Below, piece after piece: positions 16,569 to 26,055 of a DNA stretch of 64,000 bases. The stretch covers positions 191,495 to 255,494 of the forward strand of contig JBFWVA010000007.1 of NCBI GenBank assembly GCA_050246995.1, in the 5' to 3' direction. Position numbers and translations under genes: made by a program. This stretch comes from SHVO01 sp050246995. Lineage in GTDB: Bacteria > Pseudomonadota > Alphaproteobacteria > Rhodospirillales > Rhodospirillaceae. Under the pieces are notes generated by a model, which was given only the letters and a program-made list of their open reading frames with translations, made no database searches and was not told where the DNA came from. The stretch's first letter is position 1. Each line of letters starts with the position of its first letter.

Positions 16569-17000
16569 CTATTTCTTGCGATAGACGTCGTGACAGGACT
16601 TGCAAGAAAGGGCGCCGGCGACTTCACCCATGATGGCGTCCTTGCCTTGCTCACGCGCGATTTTGGCGACTTTGGCGGTGGCCGCCGCGAACGAATTCAT
16701 GCGCTGTGAGTAATCAGCCCACTTGGCCCATACCTCGGGGCTCGCTTCGCCGCCGGGCACCTTGGCTTCAAAGCTTTGCAGGGCTCCCTGCGCGATGAGG
16801 GCGATCGTGTCCAAGTGGCTGACCAAGTTATCTTCCGGCGCGGCGCCGGATAAGATCATCCCCAGAATCGCGACCTGCGCATCAAGCGACTTCATGATGT
16901 GCTGGCGATATTCGATAGTGTCCTTGTCCTCCGCCGCGAGAGCGGCTGTAGAACCGCTCAAAACAGCCAAAACGCCAATAGCCGCACCAAACCGACGCAT
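16569..17000 (-). CDS. Cytochrome c' (class II c-type cytochrome)
   Basis: 143 residues from ATG 17000, which has GGGAGG upstream, with a Sec signal ending ALAA. The mature part is a helical bundle starting IEYRQHIMKSLDAQ, and the single haem site CKSCHDVYRKK is at residues 133-137 beside the C-terminus, the class II arrangement. Such periplasmic proteins bind NO or act in nitrosative stress; some carry electrons. A palindromic FNR/CRP-type site lies about 62 nt upstream of the start, suggesting induction at low oxygen or by NO. Confidence 0.9.
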   Translation of the reverse strand: MRRFGAAIGVLAVLSGSTAALAAEDKDTIEYRQHIMKSLDAQVAILGMILSGAAPEDNLVSHLDTIALIAQGALQSFEAKVPGGEASPEVWAKWADYSQRMNSFAAATAKVAKIAREQGKDAIMGEVAGALSCKSCHDVYRKK

Positions 17001-17052
17001 GTTTTCCTCCCGATGAGTTCTAGGGGGACTGTGGCTACGTCCGGCGTGGGAG

Positions 17053-17072
17053 GCATTGATTCCGGTCAATGC
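17053..17072 (-). promoter_or_regulatory. FNR/CRP-type palindrome upstream of cytochrome c'
   Basis: GCATTGA-TTCCGG-TCAATGC has perfect 7-nt arms. The inner 14-mer TTGATTCCGGTCAA differs from the FNR/ANR consensus TTGAT-N4-(A/G)TCAA only within its allowed range. Its centre is about 62 nt from the cytochrome c' ATG, and it sits in the only intergenic space before that gene, so control of cytochrome c' is the likely role. Confidence 0.65.
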
Positions 17073-17092
17073 GTCCGGCGCAAATTCCTGGA

Positions 17093-17854
17093 TTAGGGGT
17101 TTGGGCGGGCTCGTGCGGCCAGATCGCGCGCCCCATTCGCCAGCAGTCCAACGTCGGTTCCTACCGATACAAAGGCAAAACCGGCCGCGAAATAGGCCTG
17201 CGCCTGATCGGGGTCCCGGGCGAAAATGCCGCAGGGCTTCCCGGCCTTGGCGATGCGCGCCAGGGCGTCGCCGATGGCCGCTTTCACCTCGGGATGCCCG
17301 GGATTGCCAAGATGACCGAGAGAACCCGCAAGGTCGGCAGGTCCGATGAACAGCGCATCGACGCCCTCTACGGCGGCAATGGCTTCAATCTCCCTCAGTG
17401 CGCGGCGGCTTTCGATCTGCATGATGACGCACAGGTCCTCGTGCGCCTCGGCCAGATATTTCGCATTGGTGCCGAACCCCGCCGCGCGGCTGGTGGCGCT
17501 GGCGACGCCGCGGACACCAGCCGGCGGAAAGCGCGTGGCGGCGACAATGCGCGCGGCCTGGTCGCCGGTATCGACCATCGGAATCAGCAAACTGCGCACA
17601 CCGATGTCGAGATACTGTTTGATGAAAACCGGATCCCCGATCGGCGGCCGCGCGACAGGCTCCAAAGGGTACGGCGCGACCGCTTGAAGCTGCGCGAGCA
17701 ACGTCTGGAGGGTATTAGGAGAATGCTCGCAATCGAACATCAGCCAGTCGTAACCGGCGCCGGCGCAGATCTCGGCCGTGTAGGGATTGGCGAGTCCCTG
17801 CCACAAGCCCACGGCGGGGCGCTTCTCTAGAAACGCTTGTTTAAGACGGTTCAT
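17093..17854 (-). CDS. HpcH/HpaI-family aldolase
   Basis: 253 residues from ATG 17854. A class II metal-dependent TIM-barrel aldolase that reversibly splits 4-hydroxy-2-oxoacids into pyruvate and an aldehyde. Diagnostic residues are visible: FDCEHSPNT (catalytic His), VARPPIGDP (substrate Arg), MQIESRRA (metal Glu) and FIGPADLAGSLG (metal Asp). RFPPAGVRGV is also typical. It follows the amidase gene by 31 nt on the same strand and is probably cotranscribed with it. The natural aldehyde substrate is not indicated. Confidence 0.92.
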   Translation of the reverse strand: MNRLKQAFLEKRPAVGLWQGLANPYTAEICAGAGYDWLMFDCEHSPNTLQTLLAQLQAVAPYPLEPVARPPIGDPVFIKQYLDIGVRSLLIPMVDTGDQAARIVAATRFPPAGVRGVASATSRAAGFGTNAKYLAEAHEDLCVIMQIESRRALREIEAIAAVEGVDALFIGPADLAGSLGHLGNPGHPEVKAAIGDALARIAKAGKPCGIFARDPDQAQAYFAAGFAFVSVGTDVGLLANGARDLAARARPNP

Positions 17855-17885
17855 GAGGGCGCTCCGCCGGCGGCTGTGACACTGC

Positions 17886-19592
17886 TTACGGGGTGTGTTT
17901 GGACGGCACGCGCTTCTTGGTCGCCTGCTCGAAAGCGTAGGCAAGACCGAGGACTTTCGGGTCTTCACAATGTCCGCCAACGAAGCTGACGCCGAACGGT
18001 TTCACACGCTCCTCGGACCCTTTCGCGCCGGGATTGTCGTTGGGCACGAGGCCGAAAGGCACAACGACGATAGGATAGCCGGCCTTCGTGGCGTAGTTAG
18101 CGCCATTGGCTTCGGGGAACATGATCGCGTCCAGTTTGTTGGCGGTGATGACGGCATCGAGCCCTTCATCGCGTGTCAGCACCAAGTCTTCGGCGCGGTT
18201 CTTTTCGTAACGCGCTTTTTCCTTTTCGAGATCGACCGCTTCAGCGGCTTCCAGGCGCGACTGGCCATAGCGGATCGCGCCGTCGGCGGCATGCGCGGTG
18301 TTCCAGGCGAGGAACTCCTTGAAGTTCTTGACCGGAGCCTTGTCGTCCAGCGACGCGAGCCAAAGATTGAAGTCGCGCTTCATGCCGTAACGCAGCACGT
18401 TCGAGCAGTAATCGTCCGGCGCCTTTCCGTCGGTGGCGAGCTGACAAATAAAGTGCGCAGAAATGTTCTTCTGCGGATCGGTCGCGACCGTGCTCGGCAG
18501 ATCGGCGGGATCGACCACTTCGGCGCCAGCGGCTTTCAATGCCGCGATGGCGCCCTCCATGCTTTCGAGTTCGGCCGGTTTCAGGCCCGGGAACGGGCGC
18601 GCCTTGCCGGGATAGGTATGCGCCGTAATGAAGCCGGCGCGGGGAATCCCGATACGCGCTCCCTTGAGGGCGTCGGCCTTCAGGAACGGCATGTAGTCTC
18701 GGTTCGCGGGCGGCGCGCACTCGGAGGTCCGAGGATCGTTGGGATCCGCGCTCGCGCCTTCCATGGCGCCGAGCATGATCGCGGCATCGACGACATGCTT
18801 GGTCATCGGGCCGGCGGTGTCTTGATCGAGGGTCAGCGGAACGATCCCATATCGGCTGATGCGGCCCGTGGACGGGCGTAGGCCGACGAGCATATTGGCG
18901 TTGGCTGGGCCTTCGATGGAGCCGCCTGTGGACGTGCCGACGTTCGCGGCCCAGAGATTAGCGGCGACGCCGACACCGGAACTGGACCCGGCAACTTCCA
19001 TCACAGGCGTGCCATCGTCGTTCGCGCGCGGATCGTAGGGGTTATAGCTTTGGCCCGCCGCGCCATTGTAGCCGCCGGGACGCTTCTCGCTGCCGTACCA
19101 GCCCGCGAGTTCGCTCATGGTCGATTTGGCGATAATGATCGCGCCCGCAGCCTTCAGGTTGGCGACCAGGGTCGCGTCGTAAGGCGCCATGTAATATTTG
19201 AAGGCGAGCATGCCGCCGGACGTGGGCATGTCGTCCTTGGTCATGATGTTGTCTTTCAGGGCGACCGGAATGCCGTGCAACGGCCCGCGCACCTTGCCTT
19301 CGGCGCGTTCCTTATCGAGCGCGTCGGCTTGGGCGAGCGCATTGTGATTCACCGAGACGGCGGCATTGAGCATGTCTTCGTACATGCCCATGCGGGTCAG
19401 GTACTGCGTCACGATTTCACGCGAGGTCGTGCGGCCGTCCTGCATGGCCTTCTGCATATCCGGGATCGAGGCTTCCACGACGTTGAACGGCGTCTTCGCC
19501 TCTTCCTTCGGCGCCGGCTTGTCGCAGGATTGCAGAACCAGCGCGAGCGCCGTCGTGAGACCTAACGTTGCGAGAAACCGAACCTTATTCAT
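17886..19592 (-). CDS. Lipoprotein amidase (amidase-signature family)
   Basis: 568 residues. The signal peptide ends with the lipobox LVLQSC, so the enzyme should be a lipid-anchored periplasmic or outer-membrane protein. The amidase-signature Ser-cisSer-Lys triad can be placed: Lys in PVALKDNI, the cis-Ser in AGSSSGVGVAAN, and the nucleophile Ser in GTSTGGSIEGP. It hydrolyses amide bonds; family substrates range from small amides to peptide amides. It lies at the head of a two-gene unit with the HpcH/HpaI aldolase and just downstream of a receptor gene with its own terminator. An exported amidase beside receptor genes fits extracellular degradation and uptake. Confidence 0.9.
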   Translation of the reverse strand: MNKVRFLATLGLTTALALVLQSCDKPAPKEEAKTPFNVVEASIPDMQKAMQDGRTTSREIVTQYLTRMGMYEDMLNAAVSVNHNALAQADALDKERAEGKVRGPLHGIPVALKDNIMTKDDMPTSGGMLAFKYYMAPYDATLVANLKAAGAIIIAKSTMSELAGWYGSEKRPGGYNGAAGQSYNPYDPRANDDGTPVMEVAGSSSGVGVAANLWAANVGTSTGGSIEGPANANMLVGLRPSTGRISRYGIVPLTLDQDTAGPMTKHVVDAAIMLGAMEGASADPNDPRTSECAPPANRDYMPFLKADALKGARIGIPRAGFITAHTYPGKARPFPGLKPAELESMEGAIAALKAAGAEVVDPADLPSTVATDPQKNISAHFICQLATDGKAPDDYCSNVLRYGMKRDFNLWLASLDDKAPVKNFKEFLAWNTAHAADGAIRYGQSRLEAAEAVDLEKEKARYEKNRAEDLVLTRDEGLDAVITANKLDAIMFPEANGANYATKAGYPIVVVPFGLVPNDNPGAKGSEERVKPFGVSFVGGHCEDPKVLGLAYAFEQATKKRVPSKHTP

Positions 19593-19629
19593 GGATGCAT
19601 CCCCCTATTGATGGCGCCTTGGAAAAAGA

Positions 19630-19666
19630 AATGGGCCCAATCCAGTATACCCGGATTGGGCCCATT
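19630..19666 (-). terminator. Strong stem-loop after the first family-A TonB receptor
   Basis: AATGGGCCCAATCC and GGATTGGGCCCATT make a perfect 14-bp stem with a 9-nt loop, 24 nt past the receptor stop at 19690. On the minus strand it is followed by TTTCTTTTTCC, giving an intrinsic terminator. Confidence 0.8.
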
Positions 19667-19689
19667 GTAGATCGCTCAGTTACGCAAGC

Positions 19690-22578
19690 TTACATCTTGA
19701 AGCGCACGCCCGCGCGGAACACGCGGCCGAGAGTGTCGTAGAGGCCGACCGAGGTCGGCGGGAAGTCGTAGGAAGTGCCACCCGGACCGCGCGCGGCGAT
19801 TTCCGGATCGCGGTTGAACAAGTTACGCACGTTGAAGAACAGCTCCGACGAAGCCGCTTCGCCGACCGACATCTTGTATCCGACATTGAGGTCGAGATAG
19901 TAGGCGGCGTTGATGCGGTTGTTATCGACGGTCATGTTCTGGGCCGTCGACGTCGGGCAGCCCGAGGTGCACTCGATATGCGTCGCTACGTTCTTACCCG
20001 CCGAGATATAGCGGAAGGTCAGACCGAGGTTGATCGGATCGAGGTTGTAGCCCAGCACGCTTTGCAGGCGCCATTTCGGAACGCTGTTGCCGCCCGGACC
20101 GTTGGTGCCGGCGTAGTCGATGATGATCGAGCCGACGGTGCCGTTGTTGATCTCATACTTGAGATAACGCGTGGCGAGCAGTCGCAGGCTGAGATCGCCG
20201 TCCGCCGAGTCGAAGATCGCCGACAGCGGCGTGCGGTAGCTGGTTTCGAAGTCGATACCACGGGCCTTTTCGGTCGCGAAGTTTTGCGGCTGAACCTGGA
20301 TGAACAGGAACGGCGCGCCATTCTGCGTCGTGCGGGTGATGGCGCCGCAGGCCGCTTGGTTGCCGTTGAAGCACAGATTCACGAGGTCCGTCGCGCTCGG
20401 TTGGTTCACCGCGTCCTTGATGTCGATCCGGTAGTAGTCGACCGAGGCGCTGAAACCTTCGAACCACGAAGGCTGGTACACCACACCAAGACCGAGGTCG
20501 TTCGACTTTTCCGCCACAAGGTTGATATTGCCCGACGTACGCGAGGTGTAGTTAACGGTGGAGTTGGTGAACGGATCGTTCAGCGCGTTGTTCATGCTGG
20601 TACCCGCCTGATAAAGGTCGACCAGCGTGGGCGAACGGATGTTACGCGAACGTGTGGCACGCAGGCGCAGATCGTCCACCGGAGCGTAGGTGGCGCCTAC
20701 CTTCCAGGTCGCGACCCAGCCGTAGGTCGAGTAGTGCGTGGCGCGCACCGAGGCGTTGAGGTCGAGAGCCGCGGCCCATTCGGCGTCCTTCGCAAGCGGA
20801 ATGACGGTTTCGGCGTAGATGTCGTTCACCGTGACGGCGCCGGTGTACGGCTGGCCCGCGCCCTGGAACCAGATTGTCGGGGTCGCCTGTTCCTCCGGAT
20901 CCGAGATTTGGCGCATCGTTTCTTTGCGGAATTCGTAACCAAATGCGAGCGAAACATCTCCGGCCCAGGTTTCGAACGGATTGCCGTTGAAGTTGATGGC
21001 CGCGACTTTCTGATTGAGGCGGTGATTGTTCCAACCGTAGCGGCCCTGGACGTAGTCGACCGCGGCCTGGCTGGCGACGCCAATCCCGAACACATTGAGC
21101 GGCACGCAGCCGTCGGTCGGGTTCGAGAGAGTGGAGCGGCAAACGATGGCGCCGTTCGGAGCGCGTACTGCGTCGACCGCTTGGCGATAGCGCAAGGTGT
21201 CGATGGCGCCGATAGACTTCAGCGAGCCGAAGGCTTCGCCGTTGCTGAGATACATATCCCAGTTCCAGTCCTTGGCGCCCATTTCGAAGCTGCCCTCAGC
21301 CCCCGCGAGGAAGCGAAGCACGCGGCGGTCGTACACAGCCCGGAAGTTGTCCAGGTCCATGTTCATGGTGCCGAAATTAAACTGGGTCGCGCCATTCGCC
21401 GACAGGGTCGGCCGGAGCGAGTCTGGCAGGTAGGCGTTGTCGACGCGAAGAGCGAGGTTACCCGGGAAGAAGTTCGGCGCTCCCGACGAGTACGAACCGA
21501 GATGGCCCCATGCGGCATGTCCGTACACGGTCAAATTGTCGCTGACGTCATAGCTGGCGCGGGTGAACACGTCCTGACGGTTCTGCTGCGGGACGAGCGC
21601 GGCGCCGCGCACCGGCGCGACCTGCTGGGCTTCCCACGAACCGCCACGCATGATCGGGCCATCGACAATGTCGCCCGGCGCGATGCGGTACTGTACGCCA
21701 CCCGGACCGAAAGCAGTTCCGTAGAGCGGGTTGGTGGCAGGAACATTGAGCGCGCCGCCCCATGCCATGATCGGGCTCATCCCTACCTTGTCCACCTTCA
21801 ACAGACGCGGCTGGCCGTTGGTGGCCGTGTACGCCGGGTTGTTGATGAAGCTGTGGCCTTCCTTGTTCCACGGGCGGTCGATGACGATAAGGCCGTCATC
21901 CCACACATGTTCGCCGGTGATCAGGAAGTGACCGCGGCCGCCGGCAAACGGCGTGCCGTAAGTCATATTGATCTTGTAGTTCGGCGCATCGCCGTAAGTG
22001 GTAATGCCGCCCGAGACTTCGGACTTGAAGCCGGTGAAGTCGGTGTCGAGCACAAAGTTGACGACGCCCGAGAGCGCGTCCGAACCGTAGGCCGCTGAGG
22101 CGCCGCCGGTGACGACGTCCACGCGTTCGATCAGGCTCTGCGGAAGTTCGGACACGTCCACAACGCCGGTGAGAATCGAGCCGACAGTGCGCTGGCCGTT
22201 GAGCAGCACCAGGGTACGCGTGGTGCCGAGGCCGCGCAGGTTGAGGCCGTTAATGGCCGACGTGCCGGTGGTGGTGGTGGTCGCCGTGGTCGACGGCGTC
22301 GAGCTGCCGACGAGGGTCGGGAGCTGATTGATCGAGTCCGCGAGGTTCGAGGTCGCAACGTTCTGAAGCGTTTCGATACCGATCACCGAGACGGGCGTCG
22401 GCGCTTCGTAGCCGTCACGAACGACGCGCGTGCCGGTCACGACGATTTCGTCGACGACCGGGACCTGCGCGGTCTGGGCGGCGGCTTGTGCAAAGGCCAT
22501 CGAGCTCAAACAGGTCGAGCCGAGGCAAGCGAGCGTTAAAAGCGACTTATTCCAATTAAAAACTTGGGCGGATTTCAT
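19690..22578 (-). CDS. TonB-dependent receptor, family A copy 1
   Basis: 962 residues. The signal peptide carries LACLGSTCLSSMAFAQ, nearly identical in the next two receptors. After the TonB-box segment DEIVVTGTRVVRDGYEAPTP come the plug (NLRGLGTTRTLVLLNGQRTV, RVDVVTGGASAAYGSDALSGVV) and a barrel ending RAGVRFKM. Family features are the Cys pair in IVCRSTLSNPTDGCVPLNVFG, the NIRSPTLVDLYQAG block and a late CTSGCP pair. The ligand is unknown. It has its own conserved promoter candidate at about 22.78-22.81 kb and a strong terminator, so it looks like a single-gene unit. Confidence 0.93.
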   Translation of the reverse strand: MKSAQVFNWNKSLLTLACLGSTCLSSMAFAQAAAQTAQVPVVDEIVVTGTRVVRDGYEAPTPVSVIGIETLQNVATSNLADSINQLPTLVGSSTPSTTATTTTTGTSAINGLNLRGLGTTRTLVLLNGQRTVGSILTGVVDVSELPQSLIERVDVVTGGASAAYGSDALSGVVNFVLDTDFTGFKSEVSGGITTYGDAPNYKINMTYGTPFAGGRGHFLITGEHVWDDGLIVIDRPWNKEGHSFINNPAYTATNGQPRLLKVDKVGMSPIMAWGGALNVPATNPLYGTAFGPGGVQYRIAPGDIVDGPIMRGGSWEAQQVAPVRGAALVPQQNRQDVFTRASYDVSDNLTVYGHAAWGHLGSYSSGAPNFFPGNLALRVDNAYLPDSLRPTLSANGATQFNFGTMNMDLDNFRAVYDRRVLRFLAGAEGSFEMGAKDWNWDMYLSNGEAFGSLKSIGAIDTLRYRQAVDAVRAPNGAIVCRSTLSNPTDGCVPLNVFGIGVASQAAVDYVQGRYGWNNHRLNQKVAAINFNGNPFETWAGDVSLAFGYEFRKETMRQISDPEEQATPTIWFQGAGQPYTGAVTVNDIYAETVIPLAKDAEWAAALDLNASVRATHYSTYGWVATWKVGATYAPVDDLRLRATRSRNIRSPTLVDLYQAGTSMNNALNDPFTNSTVNYTSRTSGNINLVAEKSNDLGLGVVYQPSWFEGFSASVDYYRIDIKDAVNQPSATDLVNLCFNGNQAACGAITRTTQNGAPFLFIQVQPQNFATEKARGIDFETSYRTPLSAIFDSADGDLSLRLLATRYLKYEINNGTVGSIIIDYAGTNGPGGNSVPKWRLQSVLGYNLDPINLGLTFRYISAGKNVATHIECTSGCPTSTAQNMTVDNNRINAAYYLDLNVGYKMSVGEAASSELFFNVRNLFNRDPEIAARGPGGTSYDFPPTSVGLYDTLGRVFRAGVRFKM

Positions 22579-22777
22579 GCTTGAGGATCCCCTTTAAGTA
22601 AGGCGTGCGGTCGAAAATGCGGCCGCCCGCATGGCATTTCTGCCGACGGTGGTGATTGCACGGCATTCTCGAGGGGACGCCAAAGCGCCCCGCGAAGGCC
22701 TGATGCGATTTCGAGTGTTGCTCCCGCCGCCCGTGGCACGTCCTACCCACGACACGGCTTTAGAACTCCCTATTAAT

Positions 22778-22806
22778 AGATTGACCGGTCGGGAAAAGAA
22801 TATCAA
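22778..22806 (-). promoter_or_regulatory. Conserved promoter of family-A receptor copy 1
   Basis: On the minus strand TTGATA, a 17-nt spacer and CAATCT form a sigma70-like promoter. The same layout, TTGAAA-17-CATTCT with a nearly identical CCCGACCGG spacer core, precedes receptor copy 3 at 29135-29163. The implied leader is about 190 nt. Between 22579 and 23051 I see only this promoter and leader and the terminator at 22991; no gene is supported there. Confidence 0.55.
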
Positions 22807-22990
22807 GCGGGGGCGACCCGCTACGACCTATCCTTGCCGCGATTTGAACCAACATGTGTCATTTCTGACGAACACTGTCGGTAAACCGCAAACAAGCCTG
22901 CATACGGATTATGCAAATCCGGTGCGGTCCAGGCTATTTCTTCGCACCGCCCATCAAATGATCACGAAAATTAACCATTCTAAAAAGCAT

Positions 22991-23024
22991 CCGGGCGCCG
23001 AGGCCTTTTGGCCCGGGCGCCCGG
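22991..23024 (-). terminator. Stem-loop after family-A receptor copy 2
   Basis: CCGGGCGCC (22991-22999) pairs with GGCGCCCGG (23016-23024) 28 nt past the stop at 23052. An extra inner stem is possible through GAGGCC and GGCCC. A short mixed T/A stretch follows on the minus strand. Confidence 0.7.
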
Positions 23025-23051
23025 ACTTTTGTCTTCGTATCTTAAAGAGCG

Positions 23052-25976
23052 TTACATCTTGAACTTCACACCCGCGCGGAAGACACGACCGAGAACATCA
23101 TAAGCGCCGCCGGAGGGCGCCGGCGCGAAGTCGAAGCTCGTGCCGCCGGGACCTCTCACCGCAATCGAGGGATCCTTGTTCGCGATATTGCGGATGTTGA
23201 GGAACAACTCCGCTTCCGCAGTTTCCGTGAAGTTGACCGTGTATCCGGCATTGAAGTCGATGTAGAGCGCCGAATCGACGCTGTTGTCATCGACGGTCTG
23301 CTTCACTGTCGTCGGGTTCGGGCAGCCCGATTTGCACTCAATCCATGTAGCGATGTTCTTACCGCTGGAGATCCAGCGGAATGCAAAGCCGACGTTGATC
23401 GGGTCAAGCGCGTAGGAGACCGTGCTGTTGATGCGCCAGCTGGGCACACCACCACCACCGCCGCCAAGACCGGCGCCGGAGCCGTTCACGCCGGCATACT
23501 GGATCTCGATATCGCCCGGGATGCCGCTGAAGGTTTTGTAGTCGAGGTAGTGCGTGGCCAGCATACGCAGGCCAAGGTTGCCGTCGAGTCCATCGTTAAG
23601 ATTGGACAGCGGCATCGTGTAACTGGCTTCGAAGTCGATCCCGCGCGCGAGTTCGGTGGCGAAGTTCTGCGGCTGAACGGTGATTTCGAGCTGCTCGGCG
23701 GCCGTGCCGGTGCCTGTACGAATGACCGACTGGCAGGCCACGGTATTGCCCGACACACAGAAGTTGATGAGGTCCTGAGCACCGATGCTGTTCACCGCGT
23801 CCTTGATCTTGATGCGGTAGTAATCGATGGACGCACTGAAGCCCGCGAACCAAGACGGTTGATAGACCACGCCGATACCCGTGTCGTTCGACTTTTCAGG
23901 GCCGAGGTTCGGATTGCCGCGCGAGGTCACTTGGCTGTTGATGGTGACCGCCGGGGTCTTGAACGTATCAAGCGACGAACTGCGCGAGGTCGAGCCGGCT
24001 TGATAGAGATCGACCAGCGTCGGCGAGCGGATGTTGCGCGACTGGGTGACGCGGAAACGCAGGTCGTCGAACGGCGACCAGCTCGCGCCGGCCTTCCACG
24101 TCACGACCGAGCCGTACGTGGAGTAGTGCGTGAAGCGCACCGCGTTGTTGAGGTCGAACGCCGCGGCCCAGCTCTCGTCCTTCGCAAGCGGGATCACGGT
24201 TTCCAGGTAGAGATCATGCACGGTGAACGCGCCGGTGTAAGGCTGGCCGGCAGCCTGGAACCAGATCGTCGGGTTCGCAATTTCTTCCGGATCGACGACT
24301 TGGCGCATCTTCTCGTGGCGATATTCGTAACCGAACGCGGTCGAGACCGGACCGGCCCAGGTGGAGAACGGCTCACCCGTGAAGTTGATCGCGCCCACTT
24401 TCTGGTTAAGGCGCTGCAGGTTCCAGCCGTAGCGGCCTTGCAGATAATCAACCGCCGCCTGGCTGTTCACGCCGATACCAAACACGTTGTAGGGCACGCA
24501 GCCGTTCGTCGGATTGGTGAGGGTGGAACGGCAGACGATGGCGCCGGTCGCCGGATTGCGCACCGCATCGACCGCCAGCGGATAGCGCGTCCGGTCGATG
24601 GCGCCGCGCGATTGCAGGGTGCCGAACATCTGACCCACACCCAGGTGGGCATCCCACTTCCAATCGGTGCCGCCGGCATCGAAGGTGCCTTCGGCGCCCG
24701 TCAGGAAGCGGAGCACACGGCGATCGTACACCGCGCGGAAGTTATCGAGATCCCAGTTGAGGGTGCCCATGGTGAAGGTGGTCACCGTCCCGTTCGGCTC
24801 AAGGCCAGGACGAAGCGACGCCGGCAAGAACGCGTTGTCGGTGGAGACGGTCAGGTTGCCGGGGAAGAAGTTCGGCGCGCCCGACGAATAGGAGTAGAGG
24901 TGGCCCCACGCGGCTTGTGCGTAAACGGTGACATCATCGCTTACGTCATAGCTCGCCCGCGTGAACACGTCCTGGCGGTTCTGTTGCGGTTGGGCCGCGG
25001 CGCCGCGCACCGAGATCACGTTGAGCGCATCCCAGCTGCCGCCGCGCATCAACGCGCCGGTGTAGATATCGCCGTACGCGATTTTATAGATCGAACCACC
25101 CGGGCCGAAGGCCGTGCCCTTGAGCGGGCCGGAGACGATGTTGCCGCCCCAGCTGGCGTTACCGACGGAGACCTTGTCGGTGCGGATGATGGCCGGCTGA
25201 CCGTTACCCGCAGCGAAGGCCGGATTGTTGATGAAGCTGTAACCTTCGCGGGTCCAGGGACGGTCGTAAACCAGGAGGCCGTCGTCCCACACGTGTTCGC
25301 CCGAAATCAGGAAGTGACCGCGGCCACCGGCGAACGCCGTGCCGAATGCGGCGTTCACTTTGTAGTTCGGCATATCGCCGTAGGTGGTGATGCCGCCCGA
25401 CACCTCGCCCTTGAAGCCGACGAAGTCCGTATCGAGCACGAAGTTGACCACGCCCGAGAGCGCGTCGGAACCATAGGCCGCCGAGGCGCCGCCGGTCACC
25501 ACGTCCACGCGCTCGATCAGGTGCTGCGGCAGTTCGCTGACGTCCACCGCGCCAGTGAGGTTCGAACCCACTGTGCGCTGACCGTTGAGCAGCACCAGGG
25601 TGCGCGAGATGCCGAGACCACGCAGCGAGAGCGCGTTGATCGCCGACTGGCCCGAAGTGGTGTTAGTGGCCGAGGACTGCGGCGAGGCGCTATTCATCAC
25701 GGCGGGAAGCTGATTGATCGCATCGGCGAGGTTCGACGTGGCGGCGTTGTCGAGCTGCTCGATCCCGATGACCGAGACCGGCGTCGGGGCTTCGTAACCG
25801 TCACGCACAACGCGCGTACCGGTGACGACAATTTCGTCGACCGCGGCGGCCGGCGCCTGCGCCTGTTGTGCCTGCGCGAAGGCCGCGCTGCTGAGACACG
25901 TTGAACCAAGACATGCAAGCGTCAGCAGCGATAGCGCCGAACGCGCACGAGAAATACGACCAGCCGAATTCATCAA
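23052..25976 (-). CDS. TonB-dependent receptor, family A copy 2
   Basis: 974 residues with the family-A signal LACLGSTCLSSAAFAQ, TonB box DEIVVTGTRVV, plug motifs and a barrel ending RAGVKFKM. It is closer to copy 3 than to copy 1: both share INQ(L/I)P..(M/V)NSASPQSSA.NTTSGQSAIN and YQAGSTSRS. Cys pairs are in IVCRSTLTNPTNGCVPYN, NFCVSGNTVAC and ECKSGCP. It begins only 80 nt after copy 3, with a stem-loop between, so its mRNA may come from partial read-through from copy 3 rather than its own promoter. Ligand unknown. Confidence 0.93.
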   Translation of the reverse strand: MMNSAGRISRARSALSLLTLACLGSTCLSSAAFAQAQQAQAPAAAVDEIVVTGTRVVRDGYEAPTPVSVIGIEQLDNAATSNLADAINQLPAVMNSASPQSSATNTTSGQSAINALSLRGLGISRTLVLLNGQRTVGSNLTGAVDVSELPQHLIERVDVVTGGASAAYGSDALSGVVNFVLDTDFVGFKGEVSGGITTYGDMPNYKVNAAFGTAFAGGRGHFLISGEHVWDDGLLVYDRPWTREGYSFINNPAFAAGNGQPAIIRTDKVSVGNASWGGNIVSGPLKGTAFGPGGSIYKIAYGDIYTGALMRGGSWDALNVISVRGAAAQPQQNRQDVFTRASYDVSDDVTVYAQAAWGHLYSYSSGAPNFFPGNLTVSTDNAFLPASLRPGLEPNGTVTTFTMGTLNWDLDNFRAVYDRRVLRFLTGAEGTFDAGGTDWKWDAHLGVGQMFGTLQSRGAIDRTRYPLAVDAVRNPATGAIVCRSTLTNPTNGCVPYNVFGIGVNSQAAVDYLQGRYGWNLQRLNQKVGAINFTGEPFSTWAGPVSTAFGYEYRHEKMRQVVDPEEIANPTIWFQAAGQPYTGAFTVHDLYLETVIPLAKDESWAAAFDLNNAVRFTHYSTYGSVVTWKAGASWSPFDDLRFRVTQSRNIRSPTLVDLYQAGSTSRSSSLDTFKTPAVTINSQVTSRGNPNLGPEKSNDTGIGVVYQPSWFAGFSASIDYYRIKIKDAVNSIGAQDLINFCVSGNTVACQSVIRTGTGTAAEQLEITVQPQNFATELARGIDFEASYTMPLSNLNDGLDGNLGLRMLATHYLDYKTFSGIPGDIEIQYAGVNGSGAGLGGGGGGVPSWRINSTVSYALDPINVGFAFRWISSGKNIATWIECKSGCPNPTTVKQTVDDNSVDSALYIDFNAGYTVNFTETAEAELFLNIRNIANKDPSIAVRGPGGTSFDFAPAPSGGAYDVLGRVFRAGVKFKM

Positions 25977-25998
25977 TAGTCACTCCCTTGTGTTTGTA

Positions 25999-26029
25999 CG
26001 GGCGCCGAGGCGTTTTGCCCCGGCGCCCG
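25999..26029 (-). terminator. Stem-loop between receptor copies 3 and 2
   Basis: CGGGCGCCG (25999-26007) and CGGCGCCCG (26021-26029) form a 9-bp GC stem with a loop containing GTTTT, 27 nt past the copy 3 stop. Its stem closely resembles the one at 22991, so gene and terminator were probably duplicated together. It could act as an attenuator before copy 2. Confidence 0.65.
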
Positions 26030-26055
26030 CACGTAGGTCTTTCGTCTTTTAGATA

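Noticed and set aside
19978..22098. Long plus-strand open frame antisense to family-A receptor copy 1
   Set aside because: Its translation is Arg/Val/Gly-rich with no domain and no ribosome site; it is a shadow of the high-GC receptor gene. The same holds for 23550-25904 and 37313-39754.
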